A DNA stretch of 40,647 nucleotides, from the NCBI RefSeq assembly GCF_017982655.1, contig NZ_JABXYX010000070.1, forward strand, positions 1 through 40,647, given 5' to 3'. Below the pieces are notes generated by a model. It was not told where the DNA came from and did not search any database. It was given only the letters and a program-made list of their open reading frames with translations. Below, one piece after another: positions 14,944 to 24,019 of the stretch; positions within the stretch are counted from its first letter, which is position 1; each line of letters begins with the position of its first letter. Made by a program: the position numbers and the translations under genes. The DNA comes from Brasilonema sp. CT11 (GTDB lineage: Bacteria; Cyanobacteriota; Cyanobacteriia; Cyanobacteriales; Nostocaceae).

Positions 14944-16845
14944 CTATTCAACCGTCACAGACTTCGCTAAATTCCTAGGCTGATCGACATCTAAACCGCG
15001 AAGCGCCGCAATATGATAAGCCAATAATTGCAGAGGAATTACTGTGAGAATAGGAGAAAGCAATTCATCAACTTTGGAAACTGGGATAAAGTCGTTAAAG
15101 ATTTCCGCTGCTTCTCCCTGACTCAAAGGAGTAACACCAATTAAGCGAGAATCACGCGCTTTGGCTTCCTGGGCGTTAGAAATGACTTTTTCGTAAACAC
15201 TTCCGGGCATGGCGATCGCCACAACTGGCACTTTCGCATCCAACAAAGCAATAGGTCCGTGCTTCATTTCTCCAGCCGGATATCCCTCTGCATGAATATA
15301 ACTAATTTCCTTTAATTTCAAAGCCCCTTCTAAAGCAATGGGGAAGTTAATTCCTCTTCCCAAAAAGATGAAATCTTTGGTTTCTGCAAACTCATGCGCT
15401 AATTGTCCAATAGAATCCTCTTGTTTTTCCAAAGTTGCTTCAATTTCACCTGGGATTTGCCGCAACCCGTCAATAATCTCTTGCAATTTTGTAGAAGAAA
15501 TACTGTTGCGAAGATATGCCAAATCTAATGCTAATGCATAAAATGCCATCAACTGAGCAATAAAAGTTTTCGTTGCGGCGACTCCAATTTCAATTCCCGC
15601 CAGAGTATTAATAATTTGAGTTACCATATGACCCAGAGTACTTTCTGGGCGATTCGTAATTCCTAATAATCGTGCTTGATATTTTGGTTCTTTATCCTGA
15701 CGACGTTCTTGTTCCATCGCCAAAGCTGCTAGCGTATCAGCCGTTTCACCAGACTGCGTAACACCAATAGTCAAGGTATTGGGTGTCAGGGGTGTTGGTG
15801 CATAACGAAATTCTGAAGCGTAATGTACTTGCGTTGGAATTCCCGCCAGTTGTTCGATTAAATATTTACCCACTAATGCTGCGTGCCAACTCGTACCGCA
15901 AGCAACAATTTGAATTTGTTCTAAGTTAGCGTAAATTTTTTCTGGTAAACCAAGCTTAACTGGAGAACTGCTTGAATCACCAACATTCCAATTAGCGTTG
16001 AAGTAAGCATCCAAACAAGCCCGTACAACCCCTGGTTGCTCATAAATTTCTTTGAGCATGAAGTGCTTGAATCCCTGCTTTTCCACCATCATGGGATTCA
16101 AGTTAAGCAGGCGGGGCTGTTTTCTCAACCTTTCACCTGCAAAGTTGTAAACCTCAACGCCCAGAGGTGTCAGACGTGCCAATTCCTTATTGTCTAGAGG
16201 TAAAACCGCACGGGTATGAGAAATAATCGCTGGTGTGTCGGAAGCGCAGAAGAATTCCCCTTGCCCAAAACCAATCACCATAGGTGCTTGTTGTCGAACG
16301 ACGATGAGTTCATCCGGGTAGTCAGCACTGATGAGTGCGATCGCAAACGCCCCCCTAAGTTTATGAACAGTATCCCGAACAGCCTCAAGCAAGGGAGACG
16401 GGGAAAAAGGAGAAACAGAAGAAGGGGGGTGCTTGAAAAACTCAGCTATCAGGTGGGGAATAACCTCAACATCAGTCTCTGAGCGAAACTGGTATCCTTT
16501 GTGTTTTAGTTCCTCGCGCAACTCGCTGTAATTTTCAATAATCCCATTCACAACTACTGCTATTCGCATAGCCGTATCCATATGAGGATGGGCATTGTAC
16601 TCCTCAGGTTTACCATGAGTTGCCCAGCGAGTGTGACCAATACCAATTTGAGAGGGTGTTTCTACTTGTTCTAGCTTAGAACGCAGATTGTAAAGTTTAC
16701 CTTTTGCCCGGACACAATTCACTTCACCTTCCCATATCGTGGCGATTCCCGCAGAATCGTATCCCCGATACTCTAGTTTTTCCAGCCCAGATAGCAAAAT
16801 TTCTGTTGCCGCTTGAGTGCCAATATACCCAACGATTCCGCACAT
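14944..16845 (-). CDS. glmS: Glutamine-fructose-6-phosphate aminotransferase GlmS
   Basis: A 633-residue enzyme making glucosamine-6-phosphate from fructose-6-phosphate and glutamine, the first step to UDP-GlcNAc for peptidoglycan and lipopolysaccharide. The N-terminal Ntn glutaminase domain begins MCGIVGYIG with nucleophile Cys2, and has GHTRWATHG and NGIIENY. Two SIS sugar-isomerase domains follow (ACGTSWHAALVGKYLIE and LGRGINFPIALEGALKLKE), with the C-terminal DQPRNLAKSVTVE found in all GlmS. Compared with the usual 610 or so residues, it has a Ser/Pro-rich insert near residues 137-152 (HPPSSVSPFSPSP). It is single on its strand, with no sign of a glmS ribozyme. Confidence 0.97.
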   Translation of the reverse strand: MCGIVGYIGTQAATEILLSGLEKLEYRGYDSAGIATIWEGEVNCVRAKGKLYNLRSKLEQVETPSQIGIGHTRWATHGKPEEYNAHPHMDTAMRIAVVVNGIIENYSELREELKHKGYQFRSETDVEVIPHLIAEFFKHPPSSVSPFSPSPLLEAVRDTVHKLRGAFAIALISADYPDELIVVRQQAPMVIGFGQGEFFCASDTPAIISHTRAVLPLDNKELARLTPLGVEVYNFAGERLRKQPRLLNLNPMMVEKQGFKHFMLKEIYEQPGVVRACLDAYFNANWNVGDSSSSPVKLGLPEKIYANLEQIQIVACGTSWHAALVGKYLIEQLAGIPTQVHYASEFRYAPTPLTPNTLTIGVTQSGETADTLAALAMEQERRQDKEPKYQARLLGITNRPESTLGHMVTQIINTLAGIEIGVAATKTFIAQLMAFYALALDLAYLRNSISSTKLQEIIDGLRQIPGEIEATLEKQEDSIGQLAHEFAETKDFIFLGRGINFPIALEGALKLKEISYIHAEGYPAGEMKHGPIALLDAKVPVVAIAMPGSVYEKVISNAQEAKARDSRLIGVTPLSQGEAAEIFNDFIPVSKVDELLSPILTVIPLQLLAYHIAALRGLDVDQPRNLAKSVTVE

Positions 16846-17234
16846 TTGATCACACCACTCTTGTTATAGGACTAATAAACCCAGTATAGTCAATAGCACA
16901 AAGGTAGCATTTTGGCAAAAAAATGGCTTTGTCTTAAAAAAAGAGATCCCCGACTTCTGTTGAGAAGTCAGGGATTTCCATCTTCTGTCCCGTTAGGACT
17001 AGTGTTTCACCACAGGAACTTCGCCGGGTACAGAAACCCGGTTTCTTCGAGAAACCGGGTTTCTCAGAGATCGTTGAGCCTGCAAAGTAGCTTTGGCAGA
17101 CTACTAGGTGGAGTTATAAAAAAAATTGCAAGCTGGACATGACTCACCATTGTTATCAATGGTACGTAATGCCCAGCCTCCACTACTAAAAGTGCTTCCT
17201 ATCGAGATAATGAATTGTGCTCCGAAGGGAAAAT
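16846..17234. other. Gap between psaC and glmS with two hairpin repeats
   Basis: No gene is seen. One hairpin pairs ATCCCCGACTTCT (16946-16958) with AGAAGTCAGGGAT (16963-16975) with one G-T pair. A second pairs AGAAACCCGGTTTCT (17032-17046) perfectly with its complement at 17050-17064 over a 3-base loop. Both look like dispersed cyanobacterial palindromes and could also stop psaC transcription. The glmS promoter should lie at the left end. Confidence 0.55.
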
Positions 17235-17567
<333 letters not shown>

Positions 17568-17637
17568 TTAAAAGGCTACATAACTTTAAAGAATGTAATA
17601 AGCACCTTTAAATTGCAGTCAAGCTATTGTGCATCTT

Positions 17638-17775
17638 GCACCTAGCCCTAGCGATTAGAAATCGCGGCTATACAAACGAAGTCCGCCTGCGCGGACTGAC
17701 GGAAAATCAAGGGTTTAGAACCCGCGCAGGCGGGTTTTGCCTGTGTAGCCGCGACTTTAGTCGCCTGGTGCAAGA
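17638..17775. repeat. Long palindromic repeat (about 140 bp)
   Basis: The left arm (CACCTAGCCCTAGCGATTAG, then AAATCGCGGCTATACAAAC) pairs with the right arm (CTGTGTAGCCGCGACTTTAG, then TCGCCTGGTGC). Inside are two more hairpins built on CCGCCTGCGCGG and CCCGCGCAGGCGGG. This is a foldable dispersed repeat that I recognise as common in Nostocales. The rest of the gap 17481-18155 shows no gene; a 64-codon open frame on the minus strand (17891-18085) is not convincing. Confidence 0.7.
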
Positions 17776-18155
17776 TCTGAGCTATTGTGCATTTAAACGA
17801 GGATGTATTGCGTAGCTCTAATGACTGTCTGGCAAAGCTTTGGTGATGGTGAATTTTGAGTTTTGGATTGCCTAAGTTGAGTATTTTGTCTTATATCAAT
17901 CTCCTTTCAAGCACCAGCTTTTGGAGCACGGCTTGCATTATATAGATAGGTGAATAAAAAGTCAACCACAAGAAGTGCTTGGCACGGTTCTCATCCTCCC
18001 ACTTGCAGCTTGATAGATAAGGCTTGAGTCTACTGACAAAATAAGCTATATACAGTGGAAGCATCCCAATGCGTGTGAACTGCATTTGGCATCAAGAGCG
18101 AACATTTGGGATGGTCCCGATACAGTGACAAATTCTTGAACACACGGTGACTTCA

Positions 18156-19604
18156 ATGCTGGGTCAAACAATATGTGGACGCTACCGCATTATCCAAAAG
18201 ATAGGAAAAGGGGGGTTTGGTGTCACTTTCTTAGCTGAAGATACGCAACGACCGGGGAATCCTCAGTGCGTTGTCAAGCAATTGAAACCTCAGTCTGATG
18301 ATCCTTACACTCTACACTACGCGAAACGTTTCTTTGACCAGGAAGCAGAGATACTGGAAATATTAGGAAATCATGACCAAATCCCAAGACTTTTAGCACA
18401 TTGTGAACAAAATCAAGAATTTTATATCGTTCAGGAATACATTAAAGGTCAAGACCTCAACCAAGAAGTTTTTTCCAAAAGACAACTCAGTGAAGCTGAG
18501 GTGATTAAGCTTTTAAAAGAGATTTTAGAGGTCTTAGCCTTTGTTCATCAAAAACGGGTCATTCATCGAGATTTAAAACCCTCGAATATTATGCGACGTG
18601 AGTCAGATGGCAAGATTGTGCTGATTGACTTTGGTGCAGTCAAGCAAGTCACCACTCAAATAGCTAATGCTCAAGGACAAACTCAGTTTACTGTTGCTAT
18701 TGGTACTCCTGGTTATGTGCCAAGCGAACAAGCCAATGGTCAACCAACATTAAGCAGTGACATCTATGCAGTTGGAGTTATTTGTATTCAAGCTTTGACA
18801 GGGATGAATCCCGCATTCCCAACTGACCCCCGTACAGGTGAAATTATTTGGCGCGATCGCACACAGGTTAGTCCTAAGTTAGCTGATATTATAGACAAAA
18901 TGATCTGTTATGACTACCGTCAGCGTTACCAGTCAGCAGATGAAGCTTTGCAAGCTTTAAAAACGCTATTACCTGATACTTCAGTTAGCAATCAAACGCA
19001 GAAGCAGCCTGACACTAAAGTCTCTACAACTAAACCACCAACCCAGCCACCAGGCGTACCCAAAAAACTTTTAATCGGCTCGGTAATAGCAGCAGTATTT
19101 GCTACAAGTCTTGTTGTCATCTATATTTTTAAACCTTCAAAGTCAGAAAAATTCCTACCATATGAAAATTCTAATTTTGGGATAAAAATAAAGTATCCTC
19201 AAAGCTGGAAAAACCCAGAGAATAGAACCAATCCTATTGCAGGAGAAGTGGCTACATTTGTATCTCCGAAACAAAGTGATACAGATGATTTTCAAGAAAA
19301 GGTGATTATAAGCGTTGAAGATTTTTCAGGAACTTTAGAGGAATTTAGCAATGAGTTAATGAAGGAAAATAACAATCTATTAAAAGCAAATCAAATCAAA
19401 TCAAGTGACTCTTTTCTTGCCAATAGACGAGGAAAAGTATTATTATTTACTGTAAAATATGGAAAAAAAACTTTGCAAAATTTGCAATTTTTTACTTTAA
19501 AAGGTGATAAGGCATATGTCATTACTTACACAGCAGAAAAAAATAATTATGATGAGTTTATCGAAACGGTAGAGGCAATGATGAAATCATTTGAAATTCA
19601 ATGA
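18156..19604 (+). CDS. Membrane Ser/Thr protein kinase with PsbP/DUF1795-like outer domain
   Basis: A 482-residue Hanks-type kinase. The kinase domain (about 10-270) has the glycine loop GKGGFGVTF, Lys in CVVKQLKP, the catalytic loop HRDLKPSN and DFGAVKQV. It is followed by a Pro-rich linker, one membrane helix (LLIGSVIAAVFATSLVVIYI, about 302-323) and a C-terminal domain that should face the periplasm or lumen (YENSNFGIKIKYPQSW onwards), which resembles PsbP/DUF1795-type domains. I chose the ATG at 18156, with a GGTGA ribosome site 5 bases upstream, over the GTG at 18147. This is the layout of a one-pass receptor kinase; target and ligand are unknown. It converges with the TPR protease gene. 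Confidence 0.9.
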   Translation: MLGQTICGRYRIIQKIGKGGFGVTFLAEDTQRPGNPQCVVKQLKPQSDDPYTLHYAKRFFDQEAEILEILGNHDQIPRLLAHCEQNQEFYIVQEYIKGQDLNQEVFSKRQLSEAEVIKLLKEILEVLAFVHQKRVIHRDLKPSNIMRRESDGKIVLIDFGAVKQVTTQIANAQGQTQFTVAIGTPGYVPSEQANGQPTLSSDIYAVGVICIQALTGMNPAFPTDPRTGEIIWRDRTQVSPKLADIIDKMICYDYRQRYQSADEALQALKTLLPDTSVSNQTQKQPDTKVSTTKPPTQPPGVPKKLLIGSVIAAVFATSLVVIYIFKPSKSEKFLPYENSNFGIKIKYPQSWKNPENRTNPIAGEVATFVSPKQSDTDDFQEKVIISVEDFSGTLEEFSNELMKENNNLLKANQIKSSDSFLANRRGKVLLFTVKYGKKTLQNLQFFTLKGDKAYVITYTAEKNNYDEFIETVEAMMKSFEIQ

Positions 19605-19728
19605 AGATGACAAAGCATGGCATTATGTTGCTGTTGAGCAATTATTGAAAGGCTACAGCGAAGAAGATGCTATCTACGACACAGACAGCAAGAATCATCT
19701 ACCCATCTCCCCACCTCTCTACTGCTGA
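19597..19728 (+). pseudogene. Open remnant after the kinase gene (about 43 codons)
   Basis: Another frame overlapping the kinase stop stays open and reads like real protein (DDKAWHYVAVEQLLKGYSEE, then DAIYD) but has no start codon. It looks like the tail of a lost small gene, or an older longer C-terminus of the kinase in a shifted frame. I cannot name a family. Confidence 0.25.
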
Positions 19729-21323
19729 TACTTTCTAATAAATTCCAGCACTTTTTGGTAATCAGCTGTATTTCCTTGTTGTCCAAACAAGTCAGCTGCT
19801 TTTTGCAAATCAGCAATTCCTCCCTGCTTGTCTCCCAAGTTGGCGCGAACATTACCCCGGTTGCCATAAGCTTTGGCAAGGTTGGGATTAATCCGCAGTG
19901 CTTGGTTGTAATCAGCGATCGCTGCTTGCTTGTCTCCCAAGTTGGCGCGGGCATTACCCCGGTTGTAGTAAACTTCGGCATCGTTGGGATTAATCCGCAG
20001 TGCTTGGTTGTAATCAGCTATTGCTGCTTGCTTGTCTCCCAACTCGGCGCGGGCAAGACCCCGGTTGTTGTAGGCTTCGGCAAGGTTGGGATTAATCCGC
20101 AGTGCTTGGTTGTAATCAGCTATTGCTGCTTGCTTGTCTCCCAACTCGGCGCGGACAATACCCCGGTTGTAGTAGGCCTTGGCATAGTTGGGATTAATCC
20201 GCAGTGCTTGGTTGTAATCAGCGATCGCTGCTTGCTTGTCTCCCAACTCGGCGCGGGCAAGACCCCGGTTGACATAAGCTTGGGCAAAGTTGGGATTAAT
20301 CCGCAGTGCTTGGTTGTAATCAGCGATCGCTGCTTGCTTGTCTCCCAAGTTGGCGCGGGCAACACCCCGGTTGTAGTAGGCGTTGGCATAGTTGGGATTA
20401 ATCCGCAGTGCTTGGTTGTAATCAGCTATTGCTGCTTGCTTGTCTCCCAACTCGTCGCGGGCAAGACCCCGGTTGTAGTAGGCATCGGCAAGGTTGGGAT
20501 TAATCCGCAGTGCTTGGTTGTAATCAGCTATTGCTCCTTTAAAGTCTCCTTTTGTATACTTATCTCCAGCCTGAATAAAGAAGTCGTCAGCTTTGGGTTG
20601 TGTCGCTACTTGAGTATTAGGCACAGAAACTCCCACATCTACCCCAGCTTTTGCTGAAATTATTAAAAACGTATTGATGGGAATGCCTAAGTTAAAGCCT
20701 GTTTTGATTTCTTTGGTATCTTTGTCAGCTCTGCCGTGAATTCCTATCAGTTCACCTTTTTCATTCAAGACTGCACCACCACTCATGCCGTCTGACGTAT
20801 TATTGCTGTACACCAAGGCGTAACCTTCACGCAGCGGTTTTGAGGCATTAGCAGTAATTTTCCCTTCGCTGAAAGTGTAAGTTGACTGGTTGATTGCAAA
20901 CGTCGGTGCAGGGAAACCAGCTATATAAGCTGTTGTGCCTTCTGTGCTAGCGTCGGAGTTACCTATGTTGGCTACTGTATAATTTTGACTGCTAGTAAAC
21001 TGCACCACAGCTAAGTCTACTCCTGTTTGTAATGGTTTCACACTGCTGTAGTTTAGTGAATGGCGCTGACCATCAGGAGTGACAATTTCATATTTATCTG
21101 CCACTTCTACCACATGATATGATGTCAGAACAGTGTAAGTATTGCCCTCTTTCTTGATAATCACCCCGGAACCGTACCTTGGCTTTTTACTTTGGATCAG
21201 TACTGTGATTTCCTTGGCAGTTTTATTCACCTCAGCTGGAGAGAGTGCCACAGCCACTTGCGTTTGCACAAGGGCAATTGATACTCCAATCAGTACTGGT
21301 GCCAGTCTATAATAAAATTTCAT
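19719..21323 (-). CDS. Exported trypsin-like serine protease with eight TPRs
   Basis: A 534-residue protein with a signal peptide (first 26 residues, ending QVAVA). The S1-type protease domain (about 30-230) has the triad His70 (TSYHVVE), Asp103 (GVDLAVVQF) and Ser181 (DGMSGGAVLN). Residues about 245-520 are eight TPR units of 34 residues; units 2-7 share the identical core GDKQAAIADYNQALRINPN. TPRs bind protein partners, so this is probably a tethered envelope protease. The start is 3 bp after the stop of the COP23 gene upstream, so both are one operon. Near-identical 102-bp DNA units point to recent expansion or gene conversion; a 300-codon open frame on the other strand is only a by-product of this. 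Confidence 0.88.
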   Translation of the reverse strand: MKFYYRLAPVLIGVSIALVQTQVAVALSPAEVNKTAKEITVLIQSKKPRYGSGVIIKKEGNTYTVLTSYHVVEVADKYEIVTPDGQRHSLNYSSVKPLQTGVDLAVVQFTSSQNYTVANIGNSDASTEGTTAYIAGFPAPTFAINQSTYTFSEGKITANASKPLREGYALVYSNNTSDGMSGGAVLNEKGELIGIHGRADKDTKEIKTGFNLGIPINTFLIISAKAGVDVGVSVPNTQVATQPKADDFFIQAGDKYTKGDFKGAIADYNQALRINPNLADAYYNRGLARDELGDKQAAIADYNQALRINPNYANAYYNRGVARANLGDKQAAIADYNQALRINPNFAQAYVNRGLARAELGDKQAAIADYNQALRINPNYAKAYYNRGIVRAELGDKQAAIADYNQALRINPNLAEAYNNRGLARAELGDKQAAIADYNQALRINPNDAEVYYNRGNARANLGDKQAAIADYNQALRINPNLAKAYGNRGNVRANLGDKQGGIADLQKAADLFGQQGNTADYQKVLEFIRKYQQ

Positions 21324-21326
21324 TAT

Positions 21327-21872
21327 TCAATTTTTAGTAAAATATAGATACGCTTCAAAATCAATATTGACTGGATCGTTGCTTGTGTCGCCGCCATTTT
21401 GATTCACGGTGTTTCCAGCTGCCAAAGCACGGCGATCAAATAACTGGCGTGCTGTAGCGTCAGGATCGCTACCTGGTTTGAGAGTAAATAACAAAGTTGT
21501 ATCTGTACAAGCAGCGTTTTTTTCAGCAACGGCGCACACAACAGGTTGTCCCTTGAGCATACCTGGTTTGATATATTTCAGCGTACCGTTGTCATAGCTC
21601 CTCTGAAATCTGCGAGACACCTGCTGACAGCGTTGCTGAGGCGTCAATCCTGTAAAATACTTGGAAACCCAGCGAATCACCGGCAGGTCTTTTCCGTCTT
21701 GTGTATGAACAAATGTTGTGGGTACACCATTGCTTTTACTGCAGGAGAAGGTTGGACTTTCTGCGTAGCTGGGTTGATTTAGAGTTGTAGTTGTGGCAAT
21801 GGTAGTCAGCGTAGCTAGACTGAAAACTCTCACACTCCACGTCAAAACTTGACTAGACATTCCCAATTTCAT
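21327..21872 (-). CDS. COP23-domain secreted protein
   Basis: A 181-residue protein of the COP23 (circadian oscillating protein of 23 kDa) family known from unicellular cyanobacteria. It has an N-terminal signal segment (about 1-37, ending PSYAES). The mature part has the family features TFSCSKSNGVPTTFVHTQDG, VIRWVSKYF, and the PQQRCQQVSRRFQ helix, with paired cysteines (C44, C82 and two later, CAVAEKNAACTD) that may form disulfides. It is the first gene of an operon with the TPR protease. The biochemical role is unknown; whether it oscillates here is untested. Confidence 0.85.
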   Translation of the reverse strand: MKLGMSSQVLTWSVRVFSLATLTTIATTTTLNQPSYAESPTFSCSKSNGVPTTFVHTQDGKDLPVIRWVSKYFTGLTPQQRCQQVSRRFQRSYDNGTLKYIKPGMLKGQPVVCAVAEKNAACTDTTLLFTLKPGSDPDATARQLFDRRALAAGNTVNQNGGDTSNDPVNIDFEAYLYFTKN

Positions 21873-22010
21873 AAGTGCAGTTTACTAAAAAGGTAAAGCT
21901 TTGGTTTGGAAGAAGAAATTAAACTACAAATTTAAATAGCACGATTTCGGATCATGTCCAGATATATCAGTTTTACTGATATTTTTAAAGTAAAAAATGA
22001 TTAAGATAAG

Positions 22011-22793
22011 TCAGCGAACTTGTACTACTGTCTTAATTGGCACAGCCCAACTCAGGCGCACAATCATCTTGTGCAACTTTTCATCAGCTTCCTTACCATC
22101 AACAAACACTGAAGGAGCATCCCACAATGGATAGGCGTGCATCCCGTTCACACCCACAACCTCACCCCGACGATTGAGCAATGGTCCGCCACTCATACCC
22201 TTTTGGATATCATTGGTGTAACCAATCTGGTAACCTCCCTCTAAGGCTTTGGGTAACACCAAAGATACCTTTCCAGTGGTGAAGGTAAAGTTTTTTGCCT
22301 CTTGTTTCTCTTGTTCAAACGGAAACCCAGCCGCAAACACCTCATCCCCCTCTTTGGGAAAAGAACCAACAGATGCGACAGCATACACAGCGTTAGTGGG
22401 GCGAAACTGCAATATCGCCAAATCATTGCCTTGTAGAGATATTGCACTCAATGTCTTTGCTTGCCAAATGCGACCATCAAAAGTTTGAATACGATAAGGG
22501 GGCTTGTCTGCTCGCAGCACATGAGCATTTGTGACAACTGTATAAACAGATTTTTGTTTTTTTAATATAATACCGGAGCCTAAGAAATTCTTTGACATCA
22601 CTTTGACTGCGATCGCCTGCGCCTGCTTCTGAATTTCTTCTTCTGATAGTTGTGTAGGCAGTGGTTTGACTGTCGTATCCGTGCTACTAACTTTACTGTG
22701 TGAGTCAGAAAAACTGATATTTGCTGCCCATATCAAAAGCGCAATTAATAAACCGCCAACACAAACAGTCTGTGTTGATTTACGCCAATTCAT
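22011..22793 (-). CDS. Membrane-anchored trypsin-like serine protease
   Basis: A 260-residue protease with an N-terminal anchor or signal (VGGLLIALLIWAANISF, residues 12-28). The triad is His91 (TNAHVLR), Asp124 (GNDLAILQF) and Ser201 (KGMSGGPLLN). There is no PDZ or TPR domain. It is about 30-35% like the protease domain of the neighbouring TPR protein by eye, so the two are probable paralogues. The 138-bp gap to the COP23 gene suggests its own promoter or loose co-transcription. Substrate unknown. Confidence 0.85.
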   Translation of the reverse strand: MNWRKSTQTVCVGGLLIALLIWAANISFSDSHSKVSSTDTTVKPLPTQLSEEEIQKQAQAIAVKVMSKNFLGSGIILKKQKSVYTVVTNAHVLRADKPPYRIQTFDGRIWQAKTLSAISLQGNDLAILQFRPTNAVYAVASVGSFPKEGDEVFAAGFPFEQEKQEAKNFTFTTGKVSLVLPKALEGGYQIGYTNDIQKGMSGGPLLNRRGEVVGVNGMHAYPLWDAPSVFVDGKEADEKLHKMIVRLSWAVPIKTVVQVR

Positions 22794-23053
22794 CTAAGGA
22801 GTATTACTAGCGCTTGGGCTAGATTGAGAATTTGACTGAACTGTTGGGCTGAACTTCTGCTTTCTTGAGGTATAAATAGACATCTACAACAATAAGTTAC
22901 CTGTAAGAAACTAGGCTACAAACAAAAGTAGCAGTATTTTTGAATCATATCCAGATATCTTTTCATATTTACAAGACTGGATATTTTCTATCTCAGTCGG
23001 TTGTCTCGTTATTAGACATCTCCAGAAATTAATTGTGCGTTGTCTGCAACCCT

Positions 23054-23083
23054 TGTAGAGACGTTCCATGGAACGTCTCTACA
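23054..23083. repeat. Perfect 30-bp palindrome
   Basis: TGTAGAGACGTTCCA followed directly by its exact complement. This palindrome type (GTAGAGACGTT core) is common between genes in Nostocales. The rest of the 22794-23135 gap holds no gene; it should contain the promoter of the protease gene on the minus strand. Confidence 0.75.
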
Positions 23084-23135
23084 TTGTTTTTCACGACTAT
23101 GTCTATTGCCTAGATTGAAACAACAGCCATGCTGG

Positions 23136-23456
23136 TCATTGACCCAGTTCAGACTTTTCAAAACGCCTAACTTCAAATCCCCGTAAATTTTCTGGTTCCT
23201 CGTATGCTATCAAAACTTTTTGAACCATCGCAGCGGGTGGTCCTTGGTAACACCAACGAATCATTTGTCCTACAAGCGTTTGACTACCTTCAAACACTGC
23301 TTCCACGCGACCATCTGGGAGATTTCGTACCCAACCTGTCAATCCAAGTTGGATAGCTGTATCCACGGTGGAGTAGCGATACCCTACTCCTTGAACTCTT
23401 CCAGAAATGAATACATGAGCGCGGACTTGCTTTGGGTGCGGTGTGGTATTCTGCAT
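23136..23456 (-). CDS. acyP: Acylphosphatase
   Basis: A 106-residue acylphosphatase, which hydrolyses carboxyl-phosphate bonds in small molecules such as acetyl or carbamoyl phosphate. The signature HVFISGRVQGVGYRYSTVD holds the catalytic Arg, and GWVRNLPDGRVEAVFEG holds the catalytic Asn. A CYQGPPAA segment is also typical. Single gene, divergent from the DUF1823 gene. Confidence 0.95.
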   Translation of the reverse strand: MQNTTPHPKQVRAHVFISGRVQGVGYRYSTVDTAIQLGLTGWVRNLPDGRVEAVFEGSQTLVGQMIRWCYQGPPAAMVQKVLIAYEEPENLRGFEVRRFEKSELGQ

Positions 23457-23536
23457 TAACTGGTCAAGTCTTTACTATTTTCAGTTTACCTTGTTTATGA
23501 TCCACCAAAGAATTTTAAAATCCAACTAACTTGTGT

Positions 23537-23911
23537 ATGTCTAACTTGCCACCATTAACAACAGAAACTATTTGGGCAATCCTGAATGAGGAGATTGATG
23601 ATGCGACAGTCAACCAATTGGTATGGCATTGCTTGGGGTATCGCTATGACTCATCAACAGGAGGGTGGGACACTCACCAAGTCGCACCAGAATGGCGGGA
23701 TGAGTACCCACAACCACCAGATTTTATCGATAGTCGCCCTGCAACTGTCAAGCTGACTCGTTCTATTCCTCAAGAGAACAAACAGTCATTGAAAGAAAAA
23801 CTAGGTTTCAAAGGTTATAAAATTGGTGAATTTGGACCTCGGCAAACACGGAGGGCAACAGCGGCAAATTGGTTGTTAAGTTATATGCAACTCAACGGCA
23901 TTCACCTGTGA
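23537..23911 (+). CDS. DUF1823 family protein
   Basis: A 124-residue protein of a family confined to cyanobacteria and plastids. Recognisable stretches are TIWAILNEEIDDATVNQLVW, CLGYRYDSSTGGWD and FGPRQTRRATAANWLLSYMQ. No catalytic motif or membrane segment is seen. I chose the ATG at 23537; a TTG two codons upstream is possible. Function unknown. Confidence 0.85.
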   Translation: MSNLPPLTTETIWAILNEEIDDATVNQLVWHCLGYRYDSSTGGWDTHQVAPEWRDEYPQPPDFIDSRPATVKLTRSIPQENKQSLKEKLGFKGYKIGEFGPRQTRRATAANWLLSYMQLNGIHL

Positions 23912-24019
23912 TTGGGCTGTTCGCGTAGCGAAGGCAAGGATTATAACACGTGCAAAAGGCACAGAGCATTGCTCTGTGCCGTCACAGGAAGGATCTGTGT
24001 TTTACCCAATTGAAAACTG

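Noticed and set aside
14944-16912. Possible glmS ribozyme or glucosamine-6-phosphate riboswitch upstream of glmS
   Set aside because: The 66 bases just upstream of the start show no conserved ribozyme elements, and this regulation is typical of firmicutes.
17891-18085. 64-codon minus-strand frame upstream of the Ser/Thr kinase
   Set aside because: No ribosome site, no known family and no neighbour to support it.
19755-20657. 300-codon plus-strand open frame opposite the TPR protease
   Set aside because: Its length comes from the repeated DNA of the TPR array being open on both strands; its translation is a simple repeat without start signals.
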